From Gnetum montanum (taxonomy: Eukaryota; Streptophyta; Gnetopsida; Gnetales; Gnetaceae), in assembly GCA_015680685.1 (NCBI GenBank), contig MNCI01017655.1, positions 1,206,365 through 1,253,237 of the forward strand: 46,873 nt of DNA. Reading direction: 5' to 3'. Positions 33,935 through 44,243 of the stretch are shown here, one piece after another. The notes under the pieces were generated by a model. It was not told where the DNA came from and did not search any database. It saw only the letters and a list, made by a program, of their open reading frames with translations. Each line of letters opens with the position of its first letter. Position 1 is the stretch's first letter. The translations under genes and the position numbers were made by a program.

Positions 33935-33980
33935 TCTTTGTCAACGTCTCTCGAGCCTATCCTCTAGACGTCGACAAAGA
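33935..33980 (+). promoter_or_regulatory. Hairpin upstream of polypurine tract (Tat-1)
   Basis: TCTTTGTCAACGTCT (33935-33949) pairs with AGACGTCGACAAAGA (33966-33980), 14 of 15 positions, with a 16-nt loop. It is followed at once by purine-rich AAAGAGGGA and the LTR start. Compared with the copy at 40331-40378, two T-A pairs have become C-G pairs, so pairing was kept while sequence changed. Confidence 0.8.
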
Positions 33981-33988
33981 GGGACTAA

Positions 33989-35609
33989 TAAAACATCTCA
34001 AAATTCAAAGACATCATTGCTTCACCAGGTCTTTGCAATTCGCACAGCGTTACGGTAGTTCTTCAGGAGATGGATGCTCTGATTTTCAAACTGTCTACTT
34101 TAGCAAGTTTTCTAGGTCAAGGACTCTTTCTACGCTACGCTACACCATGTAGTGTAGCAAACTTCAGAAGATGTTCATAGAAGCACAGTGCTACGCTATG
34201 GTGTGCTATGCAGTGTAGTGTAGCATAGCAAAAGTTGGACAACCAATCCCCTTGCTCGACTTCAAGTCCTTTGGTAATGTCTCCTTCCACCAGAAAGTGG
34301 TGAACTTGGAAAAATCAAGTCATGTTTGCTGCTACGCTACACTAAGTTACAAGGCGCAACGAGGCGTAGAAATTCTACAAAAGTGATAGAAGGAAACTCA
34401 AAGGTCGGGATTAACAAGTTTGCAAGTTTCGCAGTGTGAAAGACAAAGTTTGTAGATCGGCTACGTCTTTTGCGACTAAGGCCAGTCGCTACACTACGTA
34501 GCATATCATAGCGTAGCAAAAAAATGCGACAAATAGTTGGCACACTCCAAAGGTTTCTAACGCATGTAGCAGGATACAATGCAAGTTTCTCGCTTCAAAC
34601 TGGCAGCTACGCTGCGTAGCGTAGCACAGCGTAACAAAATGCTAAGCCACACCAAACATGCTATGCTACAAAGCATTGTAAGACATGGTGAACAATTACG
34701 CGACATTAATGCACCTCACCTAATTGCACTGTTGCTCTGGCAGCATAATTACGACGCAGCAAGTTTGTAATTACGGCATGACAAGCTCACCCAATGGTCA
34801 TGTAGGCACGTGCAGCATAGATAAGTCAACATAGGCCCAAGCACGTGGCGTTCAAACTGCATCTTTCATGCACCCTTGGTCCTATAAATACCCCAATGAA
34901 CCATTTTCAAACTCTAGCTGGCTAGTTCGTTTGAGCACTGGGATACTCTAACTTTTAGAGTTTCTGGCACTTGGGCTCTCTTTTCGCACTTTTGGTTTTG
35001 GTCTTCTAAGCAGTCTAGTCAGCTAACGATTTTGTTAGCTGACAAGCAAGCAAGATCGCACTGTAACCTCGAGCATTGTAAGCTTCCTGTTTCGACATTG
35101 TAAACAGTTAACATTCTCAGTTGGCATTCTGTTCTGTTCTTTCCTACCACCTTGGTAGCACTTCGCATTGTTAATGCCTGAGTCCGCATTCAAGCACACA
35201 GCCGTCTCACTTTATACATCTTGGTTACCCTTGAGATCTCTGCACTTCCTAGCGCTGTGCAACCAATGGTATCCATCTTGAGAGAGCAAATTTGTAGCTC
35301 CGAAGCGGTGCATTTTTCTAACTGCATTTTACTTTGTCTCCTACTTATTATTGCATTTTAAAATATTTTCTACTTCTTTTACATTTAAGCATTACTTCAT
35401 GCTATCAGTTTTCGTTTTTTCAAATCACACATTGCAAAAGGTTATATAGACACCGACTAAGTCCCTGTCTGATCGACTAGACCATTTAGGGCACCCCGTT
35501 TCCATCCCATCCAGCACGACTCTCCCGCAAAAATGGGGTAGAGACTATCTTCGGCCGACGACCCGTTGGCGTTCTTTTCCAGCAGCCGCCGACGTTTTCA
35601 GTCGCTACA
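33989..35609 (+). repeat. 3' LTR of Tat-1
   Basis: About 1621 bp, the partner of 15812-17449. It starts TAAAACATC (TG expected, one G-to-A change) and ends GCTACA. TATA box TATAAATA at 34883-34890. The block CTAAGTCCCTG...ATTTAGGGCACC sits at 35458-35495. Right flank ATATT. It carries the same TACGCTA/TAGCGTA inverted repeats in its first 700 bp. Confidence 0.88.
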
Positions 35610-35639
35610 ATATTAGCATTACTTAATGTATGCACAATG

Positions 35640-35765
35640 TTGATATAAAGATGCATCTGACGGTGTACCCTAGTTGGTAGGACATATTTTTCATGATAGA
35701 GGCTATAGGGTCAATGCCTGCCCAACTTTCTGGGTGCATAAATAATGGAGTACCTTTATGGTCTC
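35640..35765 (+). mobile_element. tRNA-derived SINE-like sequence
   Basis: A-box-like TACCCTAGTTGG (35665-35676) and B-box-like GGGTCAATGCC (35707-35717), 30 bp apart, within a tRNA-like stretch that does not form a full cloverleaf. It lies just outside the Tat-1 right end. Confidence 0.45.
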
Positions 35766-36559
35766 TTATAATGGATGGCATTTTCTACCCTCAAATATTT
35801 TAATACATTATTTAGAGAGAATTATCATTTCACATGCAGCATTATACATAAATAATTTTTAATCTTTGTTTTATTTAAGAAATAAATTTGTGCAGAGTAG
35901 GAGAGAAAAAGTAAACAAGAAAGCAACTTGTTTATACTTTGAAATTAACCATAGAGATTACTAGCAATTACTTTTACACAGCAATCTTTGAAACAAAGAC
36001 TTCACAATTTGAACTCACTGTCATCTAAAACTATCCATGACAGAATTAAATAATCATTACTACAGCATAGAAGGGCCATCATTTGAAAGATGGCAAGCTG
36101 CTTGTTTCTATGGCTGAGGTTAACCGTGGACACCCACTCCCTTGAAAGAAAGCGATGACCCTTTTAGTAGGTCTCATCAAAAGTTACCAGGTATTTGTGA
36201 CATTTTGTTGAGCATTAATTGCTTCTCAAAAAACTCTACCATATGAACTTCAGCAAATACCTAACAATTCAGTTTTAGCTCATAACGCAGACTACAATCA
36301 TTGTAGTCTGACTGTACTATTCAACTCATTTTGACAACGAACCAAACTCTACCAAGCAAGAAAGCAGAAACGCATTACCAATCGAGTGGATCTGTTACAT
36401 TAACCTGAACAAGTCATAGGGTTAAGGGGAAAGAGGAAGCTTAGAGCACTATGCAGGAAACTCGGACTAGCCTTATAAATAAGCAAGTATTAAGGGAGGA
36501 AACCCGAATTGGGGCACCACCAAACATCCACCCATGCTGACTCGTTACAAGATAGAAGG
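35766..36559. other. Unassigned DNA
   Basis: No coding potential or known element. A 23-bp near-palindrome with 11-bp arms (CAGACTACAAT / ATTGTAGTCTG) lies at 36288-36310. Confidence 0.4.
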
Positions 36560-37385
36560 ACAGAATTAGATAAGGAAAAAATAACTCCCAATTAAGGATA
36601 GAGAGAGTTCCAATGGTGACTTCTCACAAAAGAAATGAAAAGCATCCTTGCAGAGATTACTGATGATGAGTGTTACTGGAATGCACAAGTCGTTCCCACA
36701 GTTGCATGAGATGAACCAACTGATGTCTATCTTGATTGAACTTGGATGCTTGAGATGTGGGTTGGAAATGAATGAGGCAAAATATCTGCAACTTCTCCAA
36801 CCTAGTGAGCAAACATTTATTAGAGTAATCTGTCCTTTGAAATATAGCATTGCATCTTCACTTCCAAATATAATATAAAATAGTAGGCCTAATAAATTTC
36901 CATAGAAACTTGAGATTAGCAGAAGTAATGTTTAAAAAGCCGAATATGACATCCTCTTGAGATAGCTGGTATGAAGGAAAAACTATGGAAGCCCACTTCC
37001 ACACATGCTGAGCAAAGGGACAATGCCAAAACACATGGACAAAGTCATCTTGTCCACCATATAGAGGGCAATTGGGATTGGGAATTCCTAGATATTCTAA
37101 CCATTTACCAATAGGTAGACTATGGTGAAGGAGACAAGGAATTGCTTAATTTTGGGGAGGGTCGGAAGATTCCAAATATTTTGGAAGAGAGGGATCCAAA
37201 ATGAAACTGACTCGTGTTTGTGCCAATGCTTATTGCAGCGTTGAATGACCTTGGCTGGGTCGTGCATAAGATGAAAGGGGATAGATGGCCGATAGGGTAA
37301 GAGTTTAACCCCATTAAGCCATTGAAGGCCTTGAAAAGGGCTTTGCACTGTAACATCAATGTGCTAATGACCATGGAGAAAGGAG
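36560..37385 (-). pseudogene. LINE ORF2 C-terminus with zf-RVT domain
   Basis: The minus strand gives the zinc-binding RT-associated domain of plant L1 elements: CPLYGGQDDFVHVFWHCPFA, then QHVWKWASIVFP (about 36965-37075), and LYYIWK-stop-RCNAIFQ (near 36840-36880), the usual end of ORF2. Upstream, KALFKAFNGLMGLN (near 37330) belongs to the same protein in a shifted frame. At least one stop and one frameshift are present. The RT and endonuclease parts are missing, so it is a 5'-truncated or fragmented copy. Confidence 0.78.
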
Positions 37386-38095
37386 TAGATCTGGACTAGG
37401 CAATGGTTCATTGCAGCCGACTCCCCATACAATGTGCCAATGACCGTGGAGCCTAAATGATGAATAGATGCAACCTCTATCATTTCTAGTTTGAGGGTCA
37501 CCACCATGTTAACTTTATAAATGTTGGCTTAGCCTTGAAACCAGTAACATTCAATGTGCAAGTTGAGGTGAAATTGGGTTAGTACCATTTTTCTATTATT
37601 TTTAATCTTTAACTAGATGCTAGTGTAATGAAACTAGATTGAGAGCAGCATTTGAAGGGATAAATTTTACCTATATTTTTCAATGATGGAAGGCAAATTC
37701 ATTGAAAGGTAAACGTAAATTTTTATGCTTCTCTTCTACAAATTAAAATAAATAAATAATTTATTTATTATTTTAATATTTTAAAATATGAAGATTTAAG
37801 AGTCAACAAAAAATTACATATGGACATCATGGAGTAGATTTTGCTCCTCCAAACAAGCTTTGGGCAACTGCTTTGGATTGCATAAAAAGGGATGTTAACA
37901 AAATTAATGTTCTAAAAAAGAAAAAAGATTGGAATAGGTATGAACTTATAGTTTATTCACTATTGAATGTAGTAGAAGTGTTGGATTCTATAGAAAAAAG
38001 AAATGCTCCCTTAAAACCTAAGCTAGATGTTATGGGAGGTGTTGGAACCCCAAATAATTAAAACATAGGTACATCCTAAGATTTATACAAGTTTA
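37386..38095. other. Unassigned DNA with a 62-codon frame
   Basis: AT-rich. A plus-strand frame at about 37815-38061, reading through from HGVDFAPPNKLWATALDCIK to a TAA, looks protein-like but I do not recognise it; it could be an exon remnant of a repetitive gene. Short imperfect duplications (CAATGTGC-AATGACC-TGGAG) occur at 37358 and 37431. No other gene seen. Confidence 0.35.
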
Positions 38096-38180
38096 TAACT
38101 TAGTGCTACCTACTAGAATCAAACCTATGACCTGAGGTTACCAAGCCAAAAACCTGTACCACTAGGCTAGATGTTAAATA
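38096..38180 (-). mobile_element. tRNA-derived SINE-like sequence
   Basis: On the minus strand an A box TAGCCTAGTGG (38159-38169) and a B box GGTTTGATTC (38116-38125) lie 33 bp apart. Sequence between them is tRNA-like, but there is no complete cloverleaf. Confidence 0.5.
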
Positions 38181-38949
38181 TGATGAATACATAGTATATT
38201 ACATGTTATTTTTGGTGCTTAATAAACATAGGAAAAAAGCAAAGATTAAATGCAATAAAGAAACTATTAAAAATGTAATATTAATGATTCTTAACTTCTT
38301 CCTTGGTGATTTTCAATAGGAGAAAAAACCAAGAAAATTGTTGTTCCAAGAAAGCCTTAGTGTAAAAAAAAATTGTAAAATCCATATAACATATTAGGAG
38401 AACTACAAGTGCAAATACAAAGCCCTATACAAAAAAATGGTATAAGGGCAATTAAAAAAAACAAATACAAGAAAAGGATAATTTAGTAGAACTTATAAAA
38501 TACACTAGCTAAAGACTTAAAGTAATGGAGTGATGGTAGCAAGTTAGGCATGAATGCATGATTTTTTTCTTGGAAACATGATAAAAAGATGTATTAAAAA
38601 AGGGATTGCAAACATGCATGACCATCAATGGGACGTAAGAATAAAAAATCAAATAAACATGATACTTAAGTTTACTATGATAACATAGGAGTGCTACCTT
38701 AAAAGTGCCAACACAAACCACATAAAAAACTAGCCAATGTCAAATGTGCCTCCCAAGGGCTGAAAAAAATATTGCATTAATATAGAAATAAAAAAAAGCA
38801 AGAGAATAAACCTTTCATTTTAGAGAAAAAAAAATCAAGAGAGCAAACATTGCATTTTAAAAAGAAAAACAACATGTTCACATTCTATGTCAAGATCTTT
38901 ATGATTTACATCAACTAATCAATGGTGGCTAACCTCATGAAATGCTCAA
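38181..38949. other. Unassigned AT-rich DNA
   Basis: A-rich on the plus strand with many short A-runs. No coding potential or element ends recognised. Confidence 0.4.
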
Positions 38950-40323
38950 GCATGTAACACTTGGAAAATTCAATTGCTAGAAAACCAAAAACCCTAGGTA
39001 GCAGCAGCCTAACCTTGGATCCCAAGGGCCTCCAAACAATAAGATCTAAGGTGCCCTAAATAGTATTGTCAATCACCCAGGGACTTACCAAGTGTAAATG
39101 AAATGAAAATAGAAATGGAATTGCAAATCCAAACGTAAATGAATTAACACCTACTTAAACTGAAAAATAAATCTGCACTACAAATGAACTCAAAACTTTA
39201 TTAAATGAAAGTGTAAAGTTCAAAGAATATAGATGGTGTGCTCAAATGCACCAAAAGTTGGGATGAAGCTTGAAGCTTGTTGGAGTTGGCAGGTTCTGTT
39301 TTGCAATCAGTCTCCATGGTCTAGGTACTTTCCAATCCCAATCATTTACAACTCCTTGCTGGTTTCTATTCAAGTTTGCAACTTTGGCTATTGGTGATGT
39401 AACCAACAGTACAAGCTTTTGTTCCAATGGTATTATGCCAAGGGTATCTAATGCTCAGTGTATATGCCAAATGAAATTTAATCTCTCAAGGTTACAAAAG
39501 GCTATTGATTGCAAAAATTTAGAACCTGAATAAGGTGTTTACATTGGGCTTTTATAGGTTTTAAGTTGCTAATTTCATGCTGAAAATTTTTTCCATGACT
39601 ACTGGAAAATTGACATTGGTTGTAAGTGCACCAGCTATGATTTCAACATAGTTGGCCATTTATGTCAAGTTTTGATGTACCAATGCCATCAAAAGCCATC
39701 TGTGTACTAAAAATAGTAAATAGACTTTAGTGACTATGCCAACATTCACCCCAATTATGCTAGCCTTGGAAGACTATACTGGCATTTGTTGAAATCTACT
39801 AAAAATGTGGTGACAAGGCTAGCCAAACTACAATTGCTAGAAATCCATGATGGCTATGCTGGCTATGCTCTCACCACTAGAAATTATCATGCCTACATTG
39901 CCCATTGCTAGGAAAATGGAAAACCCAACAACACGAACATTGTATGTGTGTGACTACATTGGGTTCTACTAGTGACTACGCTAGGTTTTGTTTGGAAATG
40001 AAAATCCAACACCATCTCCACTGGGGGTAGATGGTTTCAACGTAGTTGAGGTTGTACCTCTACAAAACCCATGAAAATACAAAATCTAGTAGTCCCCAAG
40101 GCATTTTTAGCTTTCCCAAGCCCATATATAGATATAATAGCACTTTTTCTACTTGGAAAGTGAGGTAGTAGCAACTTATGAAGCATTTTTCAACCCTAAA
40201 AAGTTGAAGTATATAAGATTGTAGCTCATGGGCTACAAACCTTATATTTACAGTGAAATCTTTCCTCAAGTTGGATGGTGAAGGTTACAAGTTGCAATAT
40301 GCATTTTTGTAGGTGGTGTTTCA
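38950..40323 (-). repeat. 3' LTR of Tat-2
   Basis: On the minus strand it begins TGAAACACC at 40323, right after hairpin and purine tract. A TATAAAAG box lies at 39549-39556 (minus). The block GTAAGTCCCTGGGTGAT...ATTTAGGGCACC near 39045-39090 matches the one in both Tat-1 LTRs. From that block I estimate the end near 38950; the exact end is not resolved. Confidence 0.68.
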
Positions 40324-40330
40324 TTGGTCC

Positions 40331-40378
40331 TTCTTTGTTGATGTTTGGAGGATCGACCTAAGAGACATCAACAAAGAA
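40331..40378 (-). promoter_or_regulatory. Hairpin upstream of polypurine tract (Tat-2)
   Basis: TTCTTTGTTGATGT (40331-40344) pairs perfectly with ACATCAACAAAGAA (40365-40378), 14 of 14, with a 20-nt loop. On the minus strand it is followed by AAGAAGGA and the LTR start. It is the best-preserved of the three copies. Confidence 0.85.
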
Positions 40379-41398
40379 TACAAAACACCATTGCAAGTCC
40401 ATCACCAATGTGTCCTCTCCACACTTAACCCTGCAATGTCAAACCATGCCAAAAAGTGCTTGTGATAATGGGACAAGGTTATGATAAGGAAATGGTCATG
40501 AGGGTTAACAATGAGTTCCATAGGTTGACATCATGGCTACGATATGGCAATGATATGTTGAATAATCAATCAAGGCTTCATGCTTCATGCTTTGAAGTGT
40601 TCCTCACTTGATTGTATTTTTGAGGGACCGACACCTCACTCCAAGGTTTCTTAGGATGTTAGGCTTCTTCCTTTGCATGTTTGGAGCCATTGGTTTGTCA
40701 TTTGGTCTTCATTGATCATTTGGCTTCTTGGAAATTTGCTCTCTTCCTTTTACTGGCAAGGAGGGGATGAAACCTTGGCCAAGGTTGATTTTCTTTTTCC
40801 TTTAAAGGAGATGTGTTACATTCAACGGACTTGATGGTTTTCCCATTGAATGATATATGTTACATTCAATAGACTTGTAGGTGGAGCATGATGAAGGAAT
40901 ATCATATGGGCATTTGTATGGGTGTCAAACATAAGTTAACATTATTATTTAGGGTAATGATAGTCATAAACAGGCCATGAGGTTGAAGGGAAGGTAACAG
41001 GAGGGAAGTGGAATAAGCACTCTTGGCATGACATGACAAAATCATCAAATCTTATACATCAAGGTCACATGGTGATTTGCTTCCACAATGACTTACACCT
41101 TTTTGATGACTCTAGGCTTCATCCTTCAAGCACAACTTCAAGAGAACAAGAAAACAAGAAAAAGAAAGCATGTTCTCACAATACAAAGCATAGGGTTACA
41201 TGAAAAAATGAACAAAATAGGCCACTAAAGGTCACAATTGTTACACCAAAAAAGGATCTACATCTTGCATTATAGCTATTACAAAGTTTTTTTAGTCCAT
41301 TTGTCATGCAAAATAAGGTAAAGAAAGGAATTCTGGCTTGCTTATTATTGGTCACTACAATCATAGATGTTGATGTGGATACTTATAAAGAAATCATA
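40379..41398 (-). other. 3' spacer of Tat-2
   Basis: Non-coding stretch between the end of integrase and the hairpin. It is homologous in inverted orientation to about 7480-8519. The open frame at 41176-41364 has no supporting features. Confidence 0.65.
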
Positions 41399-44243
41399 CT
41401 AGACATAATAAGGCTTTAGATAAGAATGATTGACTAGATTGGTCAACTCATTCCAATCCATGTTTACCATTCTGAAGGCTCCATTATCATAGGCCTTGGT
41501 GATCAAGAAAGGCCCCTTCCATTTGGCTAAGAATTTGTCCACATGCTCCCAAATGGCCTTGAGGACTAGGTCTCACTTCATGATCTTTCATTTGTTTAGG
41601 TTATGGTGGTGCTATTGTTTCTACCTCTCCTAGTAACGTTTGATGTGAAAAATTGTTTGTACTCATTAGACCTCCACTGAGTCTAGGTCCATGGTATGCA
41701 ACTCCTTATTTTGTTCATCACTGATGAAGTCTGATAAAGCCACTTAGAGCAATGAGACCTAAAATTCAAGAGGCAAAATAGCTTCAAAACCATAAACTAG
41801 GCTATATGGAGTTACACCAGTTGCAATTCAATAGGTTGATTGGTAGGCCCAAAGCACATGGATAATCCACTCATGCCACTTACCTTTATTGTTGTTCAAC
41901 ATCTTTTTAAGCAAGTTTATGATGGTCTTATTGCTAGCTTCAACTTGTCCATTGGCTTGAAAGTAGTATGGTGACAAGAAGAAATGCTTAACGCCTAGGT
42001 CATGACAAAATTTTTTCATTTCTTGGCTACTAAATTATGGTCCATTATATCTGACTATAGTTATAGGTATGCCAAAATAGACTACTATATTATCAAGTAT
42101 AAATTTATAGACTTGTTGAGATATCGTTTTCCTTAGGGTAATAGCTTCAACCCACTTTGTAAAGTATTTAGTTGTGGTGATGGTGATGGTGAAGCTATGT
42201 CCTACAAAGGATTTAGGCATTATAGGTGCAATGATATCCAACCTCCATAGTTGAAATGGCTAGGTTATCTAAGTAGCATGTAACTTAGTTGGTGGCACAT
42301 GTATTAGGTTGCCATGTAATTGACAAGTGTTATACGTTTTAACATTTTTTAGGTAATTATTTTTCATATAAAGCCAATAATAGGCTAGTCACCTAATTTT
42401 AATGGCCATGGCTCTAGGTCCTATATGTCCTCCACATATATCCTCATGAACTTGTTCAAGGACTATGTAGGCTTTGGTTTTGCCTAAGCACAATAACAAT
42501 ATGCCATCATAAGACCATTGACATAATGTACTATCATCTATGATGGCATAGTGTTTTGATCTATTATGTATAGTGTCCTTTTGAGAATTAGTCAGGCCTA
42601 GTGGAGATTCACAATGCATAAGGTAAAAGTTAATATCATCATACCATTCCCTTGGAGGGGGGATACTAATGGAGGCTAAAAAGTTATCCTCAATATTCTA
42701 CCTGAAGGGTAGAGCACAGTCCATGGTTAAGAAAGGAAATTTGCTAAATACATCAAGCATCACATTAAGAGCTAAGGTTATGATGGCATCAATTAGCATG
42801 TTCTTAGTTCAAGGTTTATGTTGGATATCAATGTCTATGAATTGTTGTATTAATCTTTTTTCTAGGTCATAGTAAGGTTGAAAATGTGTGGATTTACATG
42901 CATAAACCTTGATTATTTGGTTAACCACTAGTTGTAAATCACCTTTGATCATTAAGTGTTTGATTCCTAGGTCACGGGCTACCATCATTTCCTTGATCAA
43001 TCCTTCATACTCTACTACATCGTTGGTACATAGAAATTTGAAACAGTATGTGAAGGATTGGATTTCACCAAATGAGAGTGTTATGATGGTAGCAACATGA
43101 GTCCATGGGTAATCTAAACTTTGTCAAAATACATAACTACCTCATAGCCCTCGGGTACATTCCTAATAATGTTAACATGCTTGTCTGGAAACTTAGGGTC
43201 TATGGCTGCATGGTCTTCTACCAATGAAGCAATAACTTGTATAGCTATAGCTTGATCTTTTGTTGAGGCTTGAGAGATGTAATGAAGGTCAAACTTGACT
43301 ATTATGGCTTTCCAACATGCGATACAGCTATTTTCATAAATTTTGATTATTATGGCTCCAAGTATGTTATCTTTACAGATGACATTGGCTTAGCTCCTAA
43401 AGACGTAGTGTTTTAACTTATTCAATGAGAAGACTAGGGCTAGACAATACTTCTCCACTTTGGTGTATCAGGTATCATGGGCAACTAATGCATGGCTTAA
43501 GTAGTATATAGGTAACTCTGCTCCATCATCTCATTTTTGACAAAGTAGAAAGGCAATAGATGTTTCAAAGATAGCAAGGTAGATGTATAAAGGCTTATTC
43601 TCTTGTGGTGAATAGGCCATCGATATTTATGCCAACTCTTGCTTAAGGTTTTCAAAGGCTTCTTGGCCTTCAGCTGACCACTCATAATGAATCCTTTCTT
43701 AAGCGAGTGTTGCATGGATTGTAACTTATCCATAAGCCTAGAGATAAACCTACAAATAAATTGTAATTTATCTTGTAATCCCCAAAGCTCCTTAAGGTTA
43801 GTTGGTGCTACGAAGTTGGATATGACCTTAACCTTATGAAGATCAACACATATTCCAACTTTAGATACTACAAAGCTAAGAATCTTACCAATTTTGATGC
43901 CAAAGATACACTTTTTGGGATTAAGCCTAAGCTCGTATTTGAGGCATTGTTTAAGCACAAGGTCAAGATCATGTGCATGATCTTTGATCACTTTGTAGTT
44001 AATGGCTATATCCTCTATGTAATCATTGAGAAATCCTAGCATATAATCACTAATGATATACATCATTGCTCCTTGGTAGGTTTCTCCTATGTTCTTTAGG
44101 CTAAAGGGCATCATGGTATAATAAAATGTACCCCAAAGGGGTCATGAAGGTTATACTAAGTTGATGTTCTAGGTCAATTCTAATTTAGTTATATCCTAAG
44201 AATCCATACATGAAGGATAGTAAGGAATGTCTAGATGTAGTAT
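41399..44243 (-). pseudogene. Tat-2 pol remnant (RT to integrase), truncated
   Basis: The copy enters within RT at 44243, where element B's LTR is inserted, and ends at TAG 41399-41401. RT: the first catalytic Asp is Tyr (SFMYG, near 44200) and YVDD reads YIED (44010-44021). A frameshift near 43690 separates RT from RNase H. The second RNase H covers about 43050-42800 (GDLQLVVNQ). Integrase: zinc finger with one Cys changed to Tyr (VKTYNTC), second catalytic Asp changed to Tyr (42047-42049), third residue Glu intact in NGQVEASN. C-terminus NHSYLKPYYV matches Tat-1 (NHSYLKPYYI), so the two are sister copies or close subfamilies. Confidence 0.88.

Noticed and set aside
15800-35614. Target-site duplication for Tat-1
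   Set aside because: Left flank GCACT and right flank ATATT differ, and the left LTR border is not sharp.
36288-36310. 23-bp near-palindrome as a regulatory element or MITE end
   Set aside because: It is isolated, with no target duplication or second copy in the window.
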